From NCBI GenBank assembly GCA_052401645.1, contig CP198939.1, positions 1,964,579-2,028,578 on the forward strand: a stretch of 64,000 nt of DNA, given 5' to 3'. The translations under genes and the position numbers were made by a program. Of the stretch, positions 1 through 11,437 are shown in pieces; position 1 is the stretch's first letter; each line of letters opens with the position of its first letter. The notes beneath the pieces are model-generated. The model saw only the letters and a list, made by a program, of their open reading frames with translations, was not told the origin of the DNA and did no database searches. This stretch comes from Arsenophonus sp052401645. Its GTDB lineage: Bacteria; Pseudomonadota; Gammaproteobacteria; Enterobacterales; Enterobacteriaceae.

Positions 1-706
1 AAATATATTTATAAAATTGTTTTTTAATACGAATAGTAATTAAAAGCAATTATTTATTGAATAATTATTGATTCTATAAATAAAAAGATAAAATAAATTA
101 TTATATCAGCTATTTATTTTAATTAATTAATTTTTAAACAATTTTTAAAATAAAATTTCAGTTTTAACTGAACACTATTTTAATAATTTTTTTTATAATT
201 ATCATTTAATAAATTTTAAATAGACTAAAAATTTAAAAATCTTAAAATTAATAAGTAATATAAAAAATAAAATATAATTATATTATTTATTATTATATTT
301 ATGATAATAAATATTATTAACTACTCTTTTTTATGATTTTAATTTTTAATAATTTTTAAATATAAAAACTTTAATAATTTTTATCTAATTTTTAATTATT
401 AATATATTTAATTTTTTTTCTAAAATGAAATTTTTTTTCAAAATAGAAATACAAAGATAAATAATAATAATTATAAAAATAATTAATCGTAGATAATAAA
501 TAGAAAATTATAAATAAGTAATAAAAACAAGAAAAATTAGACAAAGCAAAAATAGTAATTATATAAATAACTAAAATAAAAAATAATTTATTATCAATCG
601 ATAAAATATTACTTTTGTATTAAATTATATTCACCTATATCATCCAAGTTATTTTTTTAAAAATATTATTAATTATTAATTTATATAATATTTTATTTAT
701 CAATAA

Positions 707-747
707 ATATCATCTTGTTATATTTATTAAATATAACAAGATGATAT
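707..747. repeat. Perfect 20-bp inverted repeat, 1-nt centre
   Basis: Arms 707-726 and 728-747 are exactly complementary around a single T, with CATCTTGTTA in the left arm. No convincing U-tract flanks it. It may be an old terminator left from lost neighbouring genes or a palindrome formed by template switching. Confidence 0.75.
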
Positions 748-2861
748 AATTTTATTATCATTAAAATAATTAGTTATAACTATTAAAAATTATTCATCAA
801 ACTAAGTATCTTTATCAACTAATTCAACAATAAAAAAATCTAAACTAATGATTTCGCAATAAATAAAGAAATAATAATTAACTAATGATTGATTTATTCT
901 ATAAAAAATAAAGAATAATTTTATTATTAAACCTTTAATATGTTCTATCGATATCATATATGAAAATTTATATTTAATATTAGTAAATAAATTTACCAAA
1001 TATATATAGTTTACTTTAATAGAAATTTATAGTTAATTATATAAAGAATGTCATATATATTGAATAACAAATATCAAATAAGAAAAGTTTCTTTGAATAT
1101 TATAAAATAACTAATATTATTTAATATTTCGTGATTAATGATAATTTTTGTTAAATTCAATATTTTTGCTTAATTAAAAATTAAAATAAATTAACTCTTA
1201 ATTATTATAGAAGATACTTGATCATAAAGTTATTTTATCCAAATAACTTTACATTAATCTATTATACTTTATTTTCTATTGTCCTCTTTAGTCATATCTT
1301 CGTTTCTATAATAACTAATTAAATTAAATATAAAATAAATAGATATAGCTGACTATTTAATTAAAAATATGATTGAATAATTTAATTATAAACCGAAAAA
1401 GAAAAGATAAAAATATTAAAATTAAGTTTTAAATATAAATACCTAATAAAAATAATTATATAAATTTTATTTATAAATACCAAATTAAGTAATTTATACT
1501 ATTAATTTATAGTTTTCTCTACACACAATATATTAATAGATATTTTCTTTTATTATTTATATAGATGTTTAGTTATCAATATCAAAATATCAACATTAAT
1601 CAAATATCACTATTTAGTTTATTATTTATATATTATTTTTTATAATACAACCATATAATTTTTGATGACTATCATCAGTTAATATTTTATATTAATTATT
1701 TTGATACTTTAGAGTAATTTATAATGGATGTAATAATTCTATTATGTAAGTTATAATTGTTAAAACTATGGAAGATAATAAAATTATTAAATAATTTAGC
1801 ATTAACTAATCTTACTTATTTATAAAAATTAGATTTTATTAGGATTAACTTTGATGATTGATATAGCTGTGTATTCTTTAGGAAATACAGTTATTTTATA
1901 AAACTAAATTTTATTATTTTATTTATTTAATAATTAAGTGCTTAAATAAGCTATATCAACATTTTTAGATTTTTTCTCAATTAATAATACTAATATTTTA
2001 TATTTATATAATTTATTTAAAATCAATTTAATATATAATTAAATTACTTAATTAAATATTTAATTAAAAAAATAAATTTTGATTTTGATCATTTTCTAAT
2101 ATTAAAAGTATTAATAAATATTAAAAATATTATTTTGGAACTTGTCTATTTCTTTTTAAGAAAAATATTTATATATCTATAGAAATCTTTTAAAGATCAA
2201 ATAAAATTTAATAGAATATTTTATGATTTAATTATTAATAATTTATTCAGATATTAATTTAATAAAATCATTGTGTTATAATAACAATTAATTATGAAAA
2301 TAATTTAATTTAAATATACTAGTATTAAATTTATATAAATATAATTTTATCATTTATGATAAAATTAGATATATATTGTATATTAAGGTAAATCAATAAA
2401 AAATGAATAATATATCAAGATAGTCTTTTATAAAAGATACAGTTAGAGATATTTTATATATAGGATTCTATTCTATCTTCTTTTATTATTTAGTTTGATA
2501 AAATATTTATTTATTTAATAAAATATAAATATTTTAATTATAAATAGAAATTAATAATTTTATAACCATAAGTTATAAATCACTATTATTAAATTTAGTT
2601 ATAAAAAAATAATAATAAAGATTGAATATTTTGATAATATAGATTTACATTGAAATAATTAACACTTTTCTAAAATAAAATAAAAAATAATTAATTAGTT
2701 AGTTTTTATTAATATAGATAAAATAAGATATATTAAAATTAATATAATATATTAAATAATTTTAAATTATTAACTTTTAAAATAAATAAATATTTTATAA
2801 AGCTATGAATAATATAATAAAGATTATTATATTTTAATTTGATACTTTAATTTTGATACTT

Positions 2862-2902
2862 AAAAAGAATCTTGATAACTTTAAGCTATTAAGATTCTTT
2901 TT
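2862..2902 (+). terminator. Terminator-like hairpin with U-tract, no gene in front
   Basis: A 12-bp stem (AAAAAGAATCTT paired with AAGATTCTTTTT) extends by a G.T pair and about three more pairs, and its 3' arm ends in a T run. The shape is that of an intrinsic terminator, usable in either direction, but no gene survives beside it. It may mark the end of a vanished gene. Confidence 0.5.
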
Positions 2903-4080
2903 ATCTTTGATTTTATTGCTTATAAAAAAGAGAAATTATTTATGTGATAAAGTTTAATAATATAAAAAATATATAGTTTAATCTTATGAAATTTAATATA
3001 ATTTTTTTTCAATTATATTTTATTATAATAATAATTATATTAAAAAATAAGAAAATTATAAATAAATATTTATTTTGATAAATTATTATAATTATTTTTT
3101 TCATAATTAATTAGTAAAAAAATTTGTAAAAATATGATTTTTTTTATCAACTAAAATATTTTCTAAATATAAGTTATATAAATTAAATACTTATTATATT
3201 TATTAAATATACACTTTATTATTTCTGTTTCTAAAAAAAAGAAGAATAATATAAAAATATAATTATTTATTAGTAATTAATATCAAATAAATAATTTATA
3301 AATAAATTTATTAATCATCTCTTTTTAAAGTATAAACTAAGTATTATCTACAATAATCACGATTGATATCTTAATAATTTTTTAATAATATATTTTTATA
3401 ATTTCTTGTCTGAAATAGTAATCTATTTTTGAATATTCTAGAATTATTTATTCTCATCTAATTATGTTAATTGTTAATATTTCGTATTCATGATTGATCA
3501 ATAAATATTTTTATTACTATACTAAATAGTAATTATAGAAAAATCTTATCAATACATATTTTTAAACTTAGTTTATTTATACTTTATAGTATAATTTTCA
3601 ATAAAAAATCTTTTATTAAATTAGTCCTTATCAAAAATAATTGCTATTTTATAATAGATTTTAATTTAAATGAAACTAAAGATATAAATTTAATTATTAA
3701 TTAAGAATTAATAGAATTTTTAAATTAAAAGCTAATTAATAAAATAAACTAATATTTAAATTTCTCACTTATCAGTTAAGACTAAATATTATAAAAATAA
3801 TCTTGAAATAATTCAAAATATTTATAATATTTATTTTTAATAAAAAATAAAAATAAATATTTTATATAAAATGGTTGATATTTTACTTTTCTTAATAAAA
3901 TTTATGATATATCAAAAAAAATTTTAAATATTAATATAAAATTTTGTTACTATATTTAAATAAGTTTTAATAGTTTAACTTTAAAAGAAGATATTACTTA
4001 TAAAATAATTTATTTATTATTGATTCTTCATTAATAATTCATCTAAAAATAGAACTAATAACTAATAAACATAAAAGAAA

Positions 4081-4134
4081 TTATTTATAATTTAATTTAT
4101 TAAATTTTTTTTTAATAAATTCAATTATAAATAA
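4081..4134. repeat. 24-bp inverted repeat with T6 loop
   Basis: Arms 4081-4104 and 4111-4134 pair over 24 positions with one mismatch around TTTTTT. It lies about 460 bp beyond the ribB stop, too far to assign to ribB with confidence. Origin unknown. Confidence 0.65.
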
Positions 4135-4595
4135 TTTTTAAGATAACTTTTATACTTAATCAATACATAGGAGTCTTAAATAAAGAAATACTCATGACGG
4201 TATATTTTTTTATAATCTCAATAATAAAATGCATAAATTTTTTATATATCTAAAATATAGTATGATCTATTTATCAAACTACCACTTATGATAAAGTATA
4301 CTAGCATCTAGAGTATAAATATAATTTAATGTTATCTAATAAATAAAAGTATTTTCTTTTTTAAAGAAAACTATATATTTATTTTAAATTTAAAATATAT
4401 TTAAAAATATAATTATTGCTATAGTAGTTACTAACTTTATCATAAAATAAATGACTGATATGAAAATATATTTTCATATATCTAAAAATATTGAAAAATA
4501 TTTCCTACTATACTCATACTAGTTTAAATATAAAATTTATATAAAACTATAATAAAATCAGATTATAAAAAATAGTTTTATTCAGTCCTATTAAC

Positions 4596-5249
4596 TTACT
4601 TTTTTTTATTAAACTGATAATGACGATATGTCACTAAATCTTCAATAGTTATTACTGGCATATCATATTTATTAGCAAAAATAATTACTTCTTTCATACG
4701 AGCCATTGTGCCATCGTCATTTATTAACTCACATAAAACACCTACAGGTTTTAAATTAGCTAAAGTTACTAAATCTATAGTGGCTTCTGTATGACCTCTA
4801 CGCTGTAATACACCACCTTTTTCTGCTCTTAGCGGAAAAACATGTCCTGGTCTATTAAGATCAGTTGGTTTTGCATTATCGGCAATTGCTTTTCTGATAG
4901 TGATTAAGCGATCATTAGCTGAAACACCAGTTGTAACACCTTCAGAAGCTTCTATAGTGATAGTAAATGCGGTTTTAAATTGACTAGAATTCTCTTTAAC
5001 CATCATTGGTAATTCTAACTGCTTACGACGTTCTTCTGTTATACAAAGACAGACAATTCCACTACCATGACGAATAGTTAATGCCATCTGTTTAACTGTC
5101 ATATTTTCAGCAGCAAAAATAATATCACCTTCGTTCTCGCGACCCTCATCATCAAGTACCATAACACCTTTGCGTTGACGCAAAGCTTCAAGAGCACGTT
5201 CTATACGTTCAATAGGATTTCCGTATGTGGAAAGTGATATCTGATTCAT
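4596..5249 (-). CDS. ribB: 3,4-dihydroxy-2-butanone-4-phosphate synthase RibB
   Basis: RibB converts ribulose 5-phosphate to formate and 3,4-dihydroxy-2-butanone 4-phosphate, the four-carbon precursor of riboflavin, in the cytoplasm with Mg2+. The protein is 217 residues, the same as E. coli RibB, and aligns end to end. The metal and substrate segment DDEGRENEGD lies near residues 33-42, followed by TIRHGSGIVC, GVTTGVSANDR and RRGHTEATIDL. The start is supported by a GAGG motif 7 bases upstream of ATG on the minus strand. The leader carries a degenerate FMN riboswitch, so expression was, and perhaps still is, controlled by FMN. It diverges from ubiK as in E. coli. Keeping it suggests the symbiont makes riboflavin for itself or its host. 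Family assignment is certain; regulation is inferred. Confidence 0.98.
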   Translation of the reverse strand: MNQISLSTYGNPIERIERALEALRQRKGVMVLDDEGRENEGDIIFAAENMTVKQMALTIRHGSGIVCLCITEERRKQLELPMMVKENSSQFKTAFTITIEASEGVTTGVSANDRLITIRKAIADNAKPTDLNRPGHVFPLRAEKGGVLQRRGHTEATIDLVTLANLKPVGVLCELINDDGTMARMKEVIIFANKYDMPVITIEDLVTYRHYQFNKKK

Positions 5250-5372
5250 AATGAAACCTCATTAATAAATGTTAAATTAACAGAATCAAGGCTAATTTGA
5301 TAACATTAATATAATTAGAGTAGATTGAAAATCTATATAGAAATTAATATAATTTAAAAATTATAGATATTT

Positions 5373-5556
5373 TTCTCTTTTATCATCGAACACTATAACA
5401 GTTGGTTTTGAGATCTCACTATATTTGTTTACTATTCTCGAAAATTATAATAATGAAATGAATTTAAACTTTATTATTCTTTTAAAAAATGAATTTTTAA
5501 CGATAATGTAATTATTATTTATATAATGAGATGAATAGTTAAACTATATCCTGAAT
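5373..5556 (-). promoter_or_regulatory. Degenerate FMN riboswitch (RFN element) of ribB
   Basis: Read on the minus strand, the ribB leader matches the 3' half of the E. coli ribB RFN element. At 5417-5373 the order is TGAGAT, then AACCAACTGTTATAG, then CGATG and AGAGA, against TGTAAT, GGCCGACGGTTAGAG, CGGATG and AGAGA. Further 5', CGAG at about 5440 sits where the conserved GCGAGC lies, and a CAGG plus a small ATAG/CTAT hairpin near 5535-5555 could be the first arm. Many conserved G and C bases have become A or T, so FMN binding is uncertain. Position just upstream of ribB is as in E. coli (sroG). The 5' boundary is a guess. Confidence 0.6.
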
Positions 5557-5777
5557 ATAATCTAGTAGCAATATCAGAAAGAATAAAGTATTTTAATTAA
5601 AATAGTATTATCATTTATATATTAACTAATATTATTAGTTGATTATTCTCAATAATTTAGTTATGTTTTATAATAAAATTTGTCAAAAATGATTTTTATT
5701 AAATAAGTGATTTTTAAAATTTACTATAAATCTAAATTTATAAATTATAATTTATACTCTAAAAGAAATAATAAATA

Positions 5778-6038
5778 ATGTTTTTTACAAAGAAACTTGA
5801 ACAAATTACTTGTCAAATTAAAGATTCCTTATCAAAAGGGTTGCGTGAATTGGGTGAAGATATTAATAAAAAGTTACAAACAACATTACAATCTCAGATA
5901 GATAAACTAGACTTGATTTCAAGAGAAGAATTTAATAGTCAAACGCAAACTTTATTAAAAATTTCAGAAAAAATAATTGAAATAGAAAAACGTATAGAAC
6001 AATTTGAAAAAAATAATCATTCAATAAAAAAAGAATAA
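5778..6038 (+). CDS. ubiK: Ubiquinone biosynthesis accessory factor UbiK
   Basis: UbiK (YqiC) helps the soluble Ubi complex assemble ubiquinone under aerobic conditions, working with UbiJ. This 86-residue protein matches E. coli YqiC (96 residues): KKLEQITCQIKDSL, KGLRELGEDINKKLQTTLQ and LDLISREEFNSQTQ line up in order. The C-terminal third is rich in Glu and Lys and forms the family's coiled coil (about residues 52-80); the last ten or so residues of the E. coli protein are missing. It is divergent from ribB and convergent with hldE. The upstream region is very AT-rich with no strong Shine-Dalgarno, though AAAAGAAA lies 12-19 bases before ATG. A short hairpin with eight T's follows the stop. 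Its presence suggests respiration with ubiquinone. Confidence 0.93.
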   Translation: MFFTKKLEQITCQIKDSLSKGLRELGEDINKKLQTTLQSQIDKLDLISREEFNSQTQTLLKISEKIIEIEKRIEQFEKNNHSIKKE

Positions 6039-6060
6039 ATAACATAAAAATTATTTTGAT

Positions 6061-6080
6061 AGCAGAAATTTGCTTTTTTT
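6061..6080 (+). terminator. Short intrinsic terminator after ubiK
   Basis: AGCAG pairs with TTGCT in a small hairpin followed directly by a run of eight T's. It sits between the convergent ubiK and hldE frames, 22 bases after the ubiK stop. The stem is short, so confidence is moderate. Confidence 0.5.
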
Positions 6081-6553
6081 TAAATTAAAAATGCTATTTT
6101 CTTCATGATTGTATTAATAATATTTGTCGTAGATAATCCATTTTCAAAATTAAGTACTTTAACTTTACCACCTGATTCTAAAACCTCTTTGCTACCGGTA
6201 ATATCTTTTATCTTATAATCACCACCTTTAACTAATACATCAGGTAAAATTTCACTTATTATACGTTGAGGGGTATCCTCTTCAAAGGAAATAACCCAAT
6301 CTACTGAACTTAATGCGTTTAATACAATCATACGTTGAGCTAATGAATTAATAGGTCGATTATCACCTTTAAGTCGTTTAGTTGAATAATCGCTATTTAC
6401 AACAACAATTAAACGGTCACCTAACTTTCGTGCATTAGATAAATAGATAACATGACCAGCATGTAATATATCAAAGCAACCATTTGTCATCACAATTTTC
6501 TCGCCACGACTACGAGCAATAGAAACTGCATATTTCAATTGATATTCATTCAT
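6080..6553 (-). CDS. hldE: HldE C-terminal half: heptose 1-phosphate adenylyltransferase, separate frame
   Basis: This frame encodes the nucleotidyltransferase domain of HldE, which joins ADP to D-glycero-beta-D-manno-heptose 1-phosphate for LPS inner core. With the ATG at 6553 it has 157 residues and matches E. coli HldE from about residue 335 to the end. The nucleotide-binding signature CFDILHAGH with the HAGH motif is intact, as are VNSDYSTKRLKG, SFEEDTPQRII and KGGDYK. The upstream kinase frame stops in TAA whose last A is the first base of this ATG (TAATG), a geometry that favours reinitiation. A GTG at 6565 could also start it, overlapping the kinase end, but the coupled ATG aligns with the domain boundary. 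Both halves look conserved, so a functional two-protein arrangement (as hldA plus hldC elsewhere) is plausible; a sequence error or recent break cannot be excluded. Confidence 0.85.
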   Translation of the reverse strand: MNEYQLKYAVSIARSRGEKIVMTNGCFDILHAGHVIYLSNARKLGDRLIVVVNSDYSTKRLKGDNRPINSLAQRMIVLNALSSVDWVISFEEDTPQRIISEILPDVLVKGGDYKIKDITGSKEVLESGGKVKVLNFENGLSTTNIINTIMKKIAFLI

Positions 6554-7518
6554 TATAGTAAACACTCATTATCTTGGTAATGAATGACATTTTCTAATTC
6601 AATTGATGACACTGTTGAAGTACCTAGTTTACCAACTACTATTCCAGCAGCCGCATTAGCTAATATGCATGCTTGATAAAAATCAAGTTGAGTAGCTAAC
6701 GCAGTTGCTAAAACACTAATAACAGTGTCACCAGCTCCAGTAACATCATAAACTTCTTGTGCTTGAGTAGGTAAATGTAATGCCGATTTTTCACGTTGTA
6801 ATAATGTCATCCCTTGTTCTGATCTAGTAATTAACAACCCCTTAAGATCAAGGAAATCAATTAAATTCATCCCTTTTTGCTCAATTTCTATATTACTAAA
6901 ACATTTACCAACAATAGCTTCAAATTCAGACATATTTGGTGTTAATAAAGTTGCTCCTCGATAACGTTCAAAATCATCACCTTTAGGATCAACAAGTACT
7001 GGTAATTTAGCTAGATTTGCTAATGTAATAATTTTTGAAATATGAGCTAAGGAACCCTTACCATAATCAGAAAGCACTATTACCATAACTTGTGGCAAAG
7101 CTTTTTGCATACGATCTAATATCAGTTTTATATCTATGCTATCAAATCTTTCTTCAAAATCAATTCGAATAAGTTGTTGATTATGCGACATAATTCTTAA
7201 CTTAGTAATAGTAGGATGAGTTGATAACATGACAAAATCACAATATACATTAGCTTTATTCAATTTTTCGGTTAAAATTTCAGCGGCATCATCAATACCA
7301 GTAATCCCAACAAGATGAACATTAGCACCTAAAGCAGCAATATTCATAGCAACATTGGCAGTACCGCCAGGACGTTCTTCTTTTATTTGTACTTTAACGA
7401 TTGGAACAGGGGCTTCTGAAGAAATTCGATTAGTTAATCCGTACCAATAACGGTCCAACATAATATCACCAATTACCAAAATATTAGCCTGTTTAAAATC
7501 AGGGAGAATGATTTTCAT
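6553..7518 (-). CDS. hldE: HldE N-terminal half: D-beta-D-heptose 7-phosphate kinase, separate frame
   Basis: This is the ribokinase-family (PfkB) kinase domain of HldE, phosphorylating heptose 7-phosphate at C1. I start it at ATG 7518 (MKIILPDF), matching E. coli MKVTLPEF, with GGAG 5 bases upstream; the frame stays open upstream to 7566, but that extension is not homologous. Length is 321 residues, close to the 318-residue E. coli kinase domain. Motifs are intact: GDIMLDRYWYG near the N-terminus, RPGGTANVAMN, DPKGDDFERYRGATLLTPN, and the anion-hole and catalytic base segment DVTGAGDT. The frame ends in the linker after SSIELENVIHYQ, exactly where the bifunctional E. coli protein passes to its second domain. 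The two frames are in different phases, so a small indel in the linker separated them. ADP-heptose synthesis implies some LPS core is still made. Confidence 0.88.
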   Translation of the reverse strand: MKIILPDFKQANILVIGDIMLDRYWYGLTNRISSEAPVPIVKVQIKEERPGGTANVAMNIAALGANVHLVGITGIDDAAEILTEKLNKANVYCDFVMLSTHPTITKLRIMSHNQQLIRIDFEERFDSIDIKLILDRMQKALPQVMVIVLSDYGKGSLAHISKIITLANLAKLPVLVDPKGDDFERYRGATLLTPNMSEFEAIVGKCFSNIEIEQKGMNLIDFLDLKGLLITRSEQGMTLLQREKSALHLPTQAQEVYDVTGAGDTVISVLATALATQLDFYQACILANAAAGIVVGKLGTSTVSSIELENVIHYQDNECLL

Positions 7519-7828
7519 TATTACTCCAATGACATATAAAATTATCACAATTAAAATAGTTATCAATAATACTTTTATAATTTAATAAATACTGATTATA
7601 TTAAAATATAAAAATTAAAATTTTAAATATAACATTTATTAAAGTAATCTTTTAATAACTGAAAATAACTTTTATGTTTTTTATTTAAACAAAAAATAAT
7701 TGCTTACTAAGTAAAATACTTATAGTATAAGTAAAATAAATATACTTTGTATTTTAATGCATATCTAAATAAACTAATAAATTATAATATAGATATTAAA
7801 TTTTAATTTATAAAATATATATTATTTA

Positions 7829-7853
7829 ACAGATATACTGTCACAGTATCTGT
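7829..7853. repeat. Imperfect palindrome upstream of hldE
   Basis: ACAGATATACTGT and ACAGTATCTGT form 11 pairs with one bulged base around a central C. About 70 bases further, GATATTTT and AAAATATC (7922-7942) form a second hairpin. Both lie 300-425 bases upstream of the hldE start. They could be vestiges of an operator or of the lost glnE; neither matches a regulator site I recognise. Confidence 0.45.
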
Positions 7854-10800
7854 GTAACAGACAATATCAGAGTATTAAATATCAAGCAATAAATTAAGTA
7901 TCAATTGATATTATTAGTTTTGATATTTTAAATCAAAATATCTTCTGTTTTATATTTTATTTTAAAATTAAAAGATTTCATCATTTTTTAAAATTTTTTT
8001 TACTTAAAGTAATTTACTTCTTAATATGATTAATATTTTTACTAAATTGAATTATAATTGTTATTATAATGATAGTTTAGAAAAAATATTTACATTTAGA
8101 TTAAAATTTATAATATAAATTATAAAATTATATTTTTTATAATTACTGGATGATTTTAATATAAATATACTCTAAATATATTAGATTCTGATTATTATCG
8201 TAAACAACAACTTTATTTTAAAAATATTTTTTAATAAGAAAAGTAAGTATTAAAATCAATTATTTTAACAATTTTAATAAAAATTAAAATCATTTTTGAT
8301 ATTTAATCAAATATCTGTTTATTATAGTAATATCTCAATAATTTCTTTTTTTAAAAAAATTTAAGTAAGAACTATGATTAATAACTTAAATTAAATGAAT
8401 TTATTATAAAACATACACTTAATTTATTCTGCATTTATTACGAACAATAATATGAATTAAAATAAATATTTAATAAATAGATAAAATTCTTGCTAATTTC
8501 AATAATAAGATAGAATACTAGAAACATTCTCTTCTTAAAAAAACATTAAATAATATTTAATTTAAACATTATATCTCTTGATATATTTATGTATTGATAT
8601 ATATATTAATACATAATAATATTACTTTAATTAATTTAATTTTTATAAATATTATAACGTATAAATAACAATTTTTCGAAATTAATTTATTTAATTAACT
8701 CAATAATAATAAATAATAAAACTGATTCTTTAAAAGAAGAATTTATAATTTAATATAAAGACAAAATATAATTCGATAATATATATTTAAACTCTGAGAT
8801 TAATTTATAACAAATTATAATACTAATTATACTAAAATAAATTAATAATTTATTAAAACGTCATTAATATTATCCGATCCTATCCATTAGAAATTTTTTG
8901 AATTAATTTAAATATCAATTAATAAAACATATATATAAATAATAAAATAAAGTCAGATATTTTCGTTTAATTTTAAATCTTACTAAAATAATTCTTAAAC
9001 TATTTAATAATCTATTATTTTCATAATTAAATTTAATTTAAAAATATCATAAGTTTACTTTTATTATTAATTTTTTTGTTAAAAACGATAGAAGAATACT
9101 AATAATAAAATTATTATTTATATAATTATTTTTATCAAAAATTTACATTAAATATTGTTAATATTTTTAGTTATAAATGTAAATTCTTTATAAGAAACCA
9201 ATTAAATCATATAACTAAATAGTTAATTTTAATATAATTTAATTAAGAAACAAAAGATTATAATATTTTTATTTAACATAAAAAATAATTTTTTATTAAA
9301 ATATCATCAATATAATTATTAATAATAAAAATCTTATTGATTAATAGTATTAATATTGATAATAAAGTCTTATAATCGTATATTATACTAAGAATAGTCT
9401 TGAATTAATTTAAAAAATTATTAGATAAAATCCATTTGATTAATTAAAATATTCATTTTAAATATATAAAATACTACTACTATAGTAGTTTTGTTTATTT
9501 TATATTAATATTTCAAATATTATATAACTATTAAATTATAGTAAAATCGATATTTCATAGAAAATAAATATAATTTATATATATTAATAAATTAAATATA
9601 AACTAAATTATCATTATTAATATTATATATTTTAATCATAGTATGAGATTAACAATCTAATTTTTACTATTGATAAAAATTTTCTAAAAAAAATTAAGTT
9701 AAAAACTTAATATCCTGTATTTTTTTACTAAATTAATAAAAACATTGCATTAATTTGATAAACGAAAACATTAATATATTCTACATTAATAAAATAATTA
9801 ATTTTGAAATTGATTAATCAAAAAGTTATGATATTTTTAGATAAAACAACTTATTTAATTTATTTAAATAAAATAAATGAAGTCAATATTTCAGAAAATT
9901 TATTTTTTATAAAATTTACTAATTATAATAATTAAATAATATTTGTATTTTTTTCTTATTCATAAATAGTATTTTCATTGCTAATAATAATTAATAAATA
10001 ACTATTTTTATATTTATTTCTGTTTTTAACAAAAAAAATAAATATTATGATATTTTGTTTTACTATCATAAAATGAGATTTTCAAATACATTATTTTAAT
10101 AAAAATTAAATAATAAAATTACAATAAGATATTATAGTTAGTTAATAATTTCTAGTTATTTACTATTATTATTTTTTAATAACGTCAATTTTTAATAAAG
10201 TCTATTTAATTGAAAATAATAAAATATAGCTAACTATGAAAAATAAATTTTAAAAAGGAAATAAAACCATAATATAGTATACATGTTCATAGTTTAGTAT
10301 TTTATAAGTAGTTGATATATCTATATTTTTTAATTATTATAATCAAAATTTTTATATAGAAAAATATAATTTAAATTAAATTTTATTTAAGAGTAAATAA
10401 ATAATTTTTTTTTAAATTATTTTTTAACCAATTTTAAATAAAAATTTAAATATAATAAGAACTTATTTTATTCTTTTTAATTTATATAATATATAAAATA
10501 TAAGATCAAAATATTTAATAATAAAATATTATCTATTTTGTATTAATGAATAACATATAGTTTATCTTTATATAATATTTACTTTAAATAAAAATTTAAT
10601 GATATAAATATTTTTATCTAAAATTAGAGTATTAATATTTTTTAAAATTAAATTTAAATTTAATTCTCATAGAAATTATTTATTACTGATATAGCTATAA
10701 ATATATTAAATTTATTCAATATAATTTAAGTTTAATATTTTAATAAAAATAAGATATATTCTATATATTTTATTAATATAAATAATTATATTAAAACTTG

Positions 10801-11410
10801 CTTTATAAAACAAATAATTATAATTCAATTTCCAGGTAATTTATATTTAATTGATATTTAAGATATTTTTATTTTCTAAAAAAATAAACGTTTCAAATTT
10901 ATTTATATTTTCTAATCTTATATTTATAATAAAATTATTATTTTTTATATTAAATCAAAATAGCTAATTTAAAATTAATACTTTTATACTTAAAGATAAA
11001 ATAATTTTATAAAATTATAATAAATAATAATAATTTAAAATAATAAATAAAAAAATAAACAATTATCAATTCATATTGATATTTTTAAAATATTTTTAAA
11101 GAAAATTATTTATTATTTAATTAAAATAAAATTAAATTTAAAATTTAATATCATAAAAAATAATTTAAATAGAATTTTATTTTCAAAATATATTTAAAAT
11201 AATAAAGATAAATTATTGTTTATAAAAAAATTTAATTATAAGAATCATTTCATTTTTTATATTTAAGTTAAAAAAATTAAAAAATTAATATCAGATAATG
11301 ATACTTTTTAATAGCTTGAAAATAATTGTATATAATTAATGAAATTAATTTTATTTATTGTTGAATTTAAAAATATTTAGTTTTTTAATAAGTATAAAAA
11401 ATTAGAATAA

Positions 11411-11437
11411 ATGATTTTTATTTTTAATAAAAATCAT
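11411..11437. terminator. Hairpin upstream of cca, possible old terminator
   Basis: ATGATTTTTA pairs with TAAAAATCAT across a 7-base loop; outer pairs extend the stem with one bulge. It lies about 550 bases before cca and belongs to no surviving gene. Confidence 0.35.

Larger units (their letters stand above)
1..4595. other. Gene-free AT-rich region left of ribB
   Basis: I find no reading frame with homology, codon structure or a ribosome binding site. The only open frame above 60 codons (802-999, minus) is low-complexity and looks like chance. In E. coli the side beyond ribB carries zupT, ygiD and the tolC neighbourhood, so this could be decayed ancestral sequence, but no remnant can be identified by eye. 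The region holds three strong hairpins (707-747, 2862-2902, 4081-4134). A stretch at about 4150-4330 is slightly less AT-rich, without recognisable content. Confidence 0.7.

Noticed and set aside
802..999. 65-codon open frame on the minus strand
   Set aside because: Composed of residues with A/T-rich codons, no ribosome binding site, no family resemblance; expected by chance.
6553..6565. GTG start at 6565 for the HldE C-terminal half
   Set aside because: Possible, but the ATG at 6553 forms a TAATG junction and aligns with the domain start; the extra four residues have no homology.
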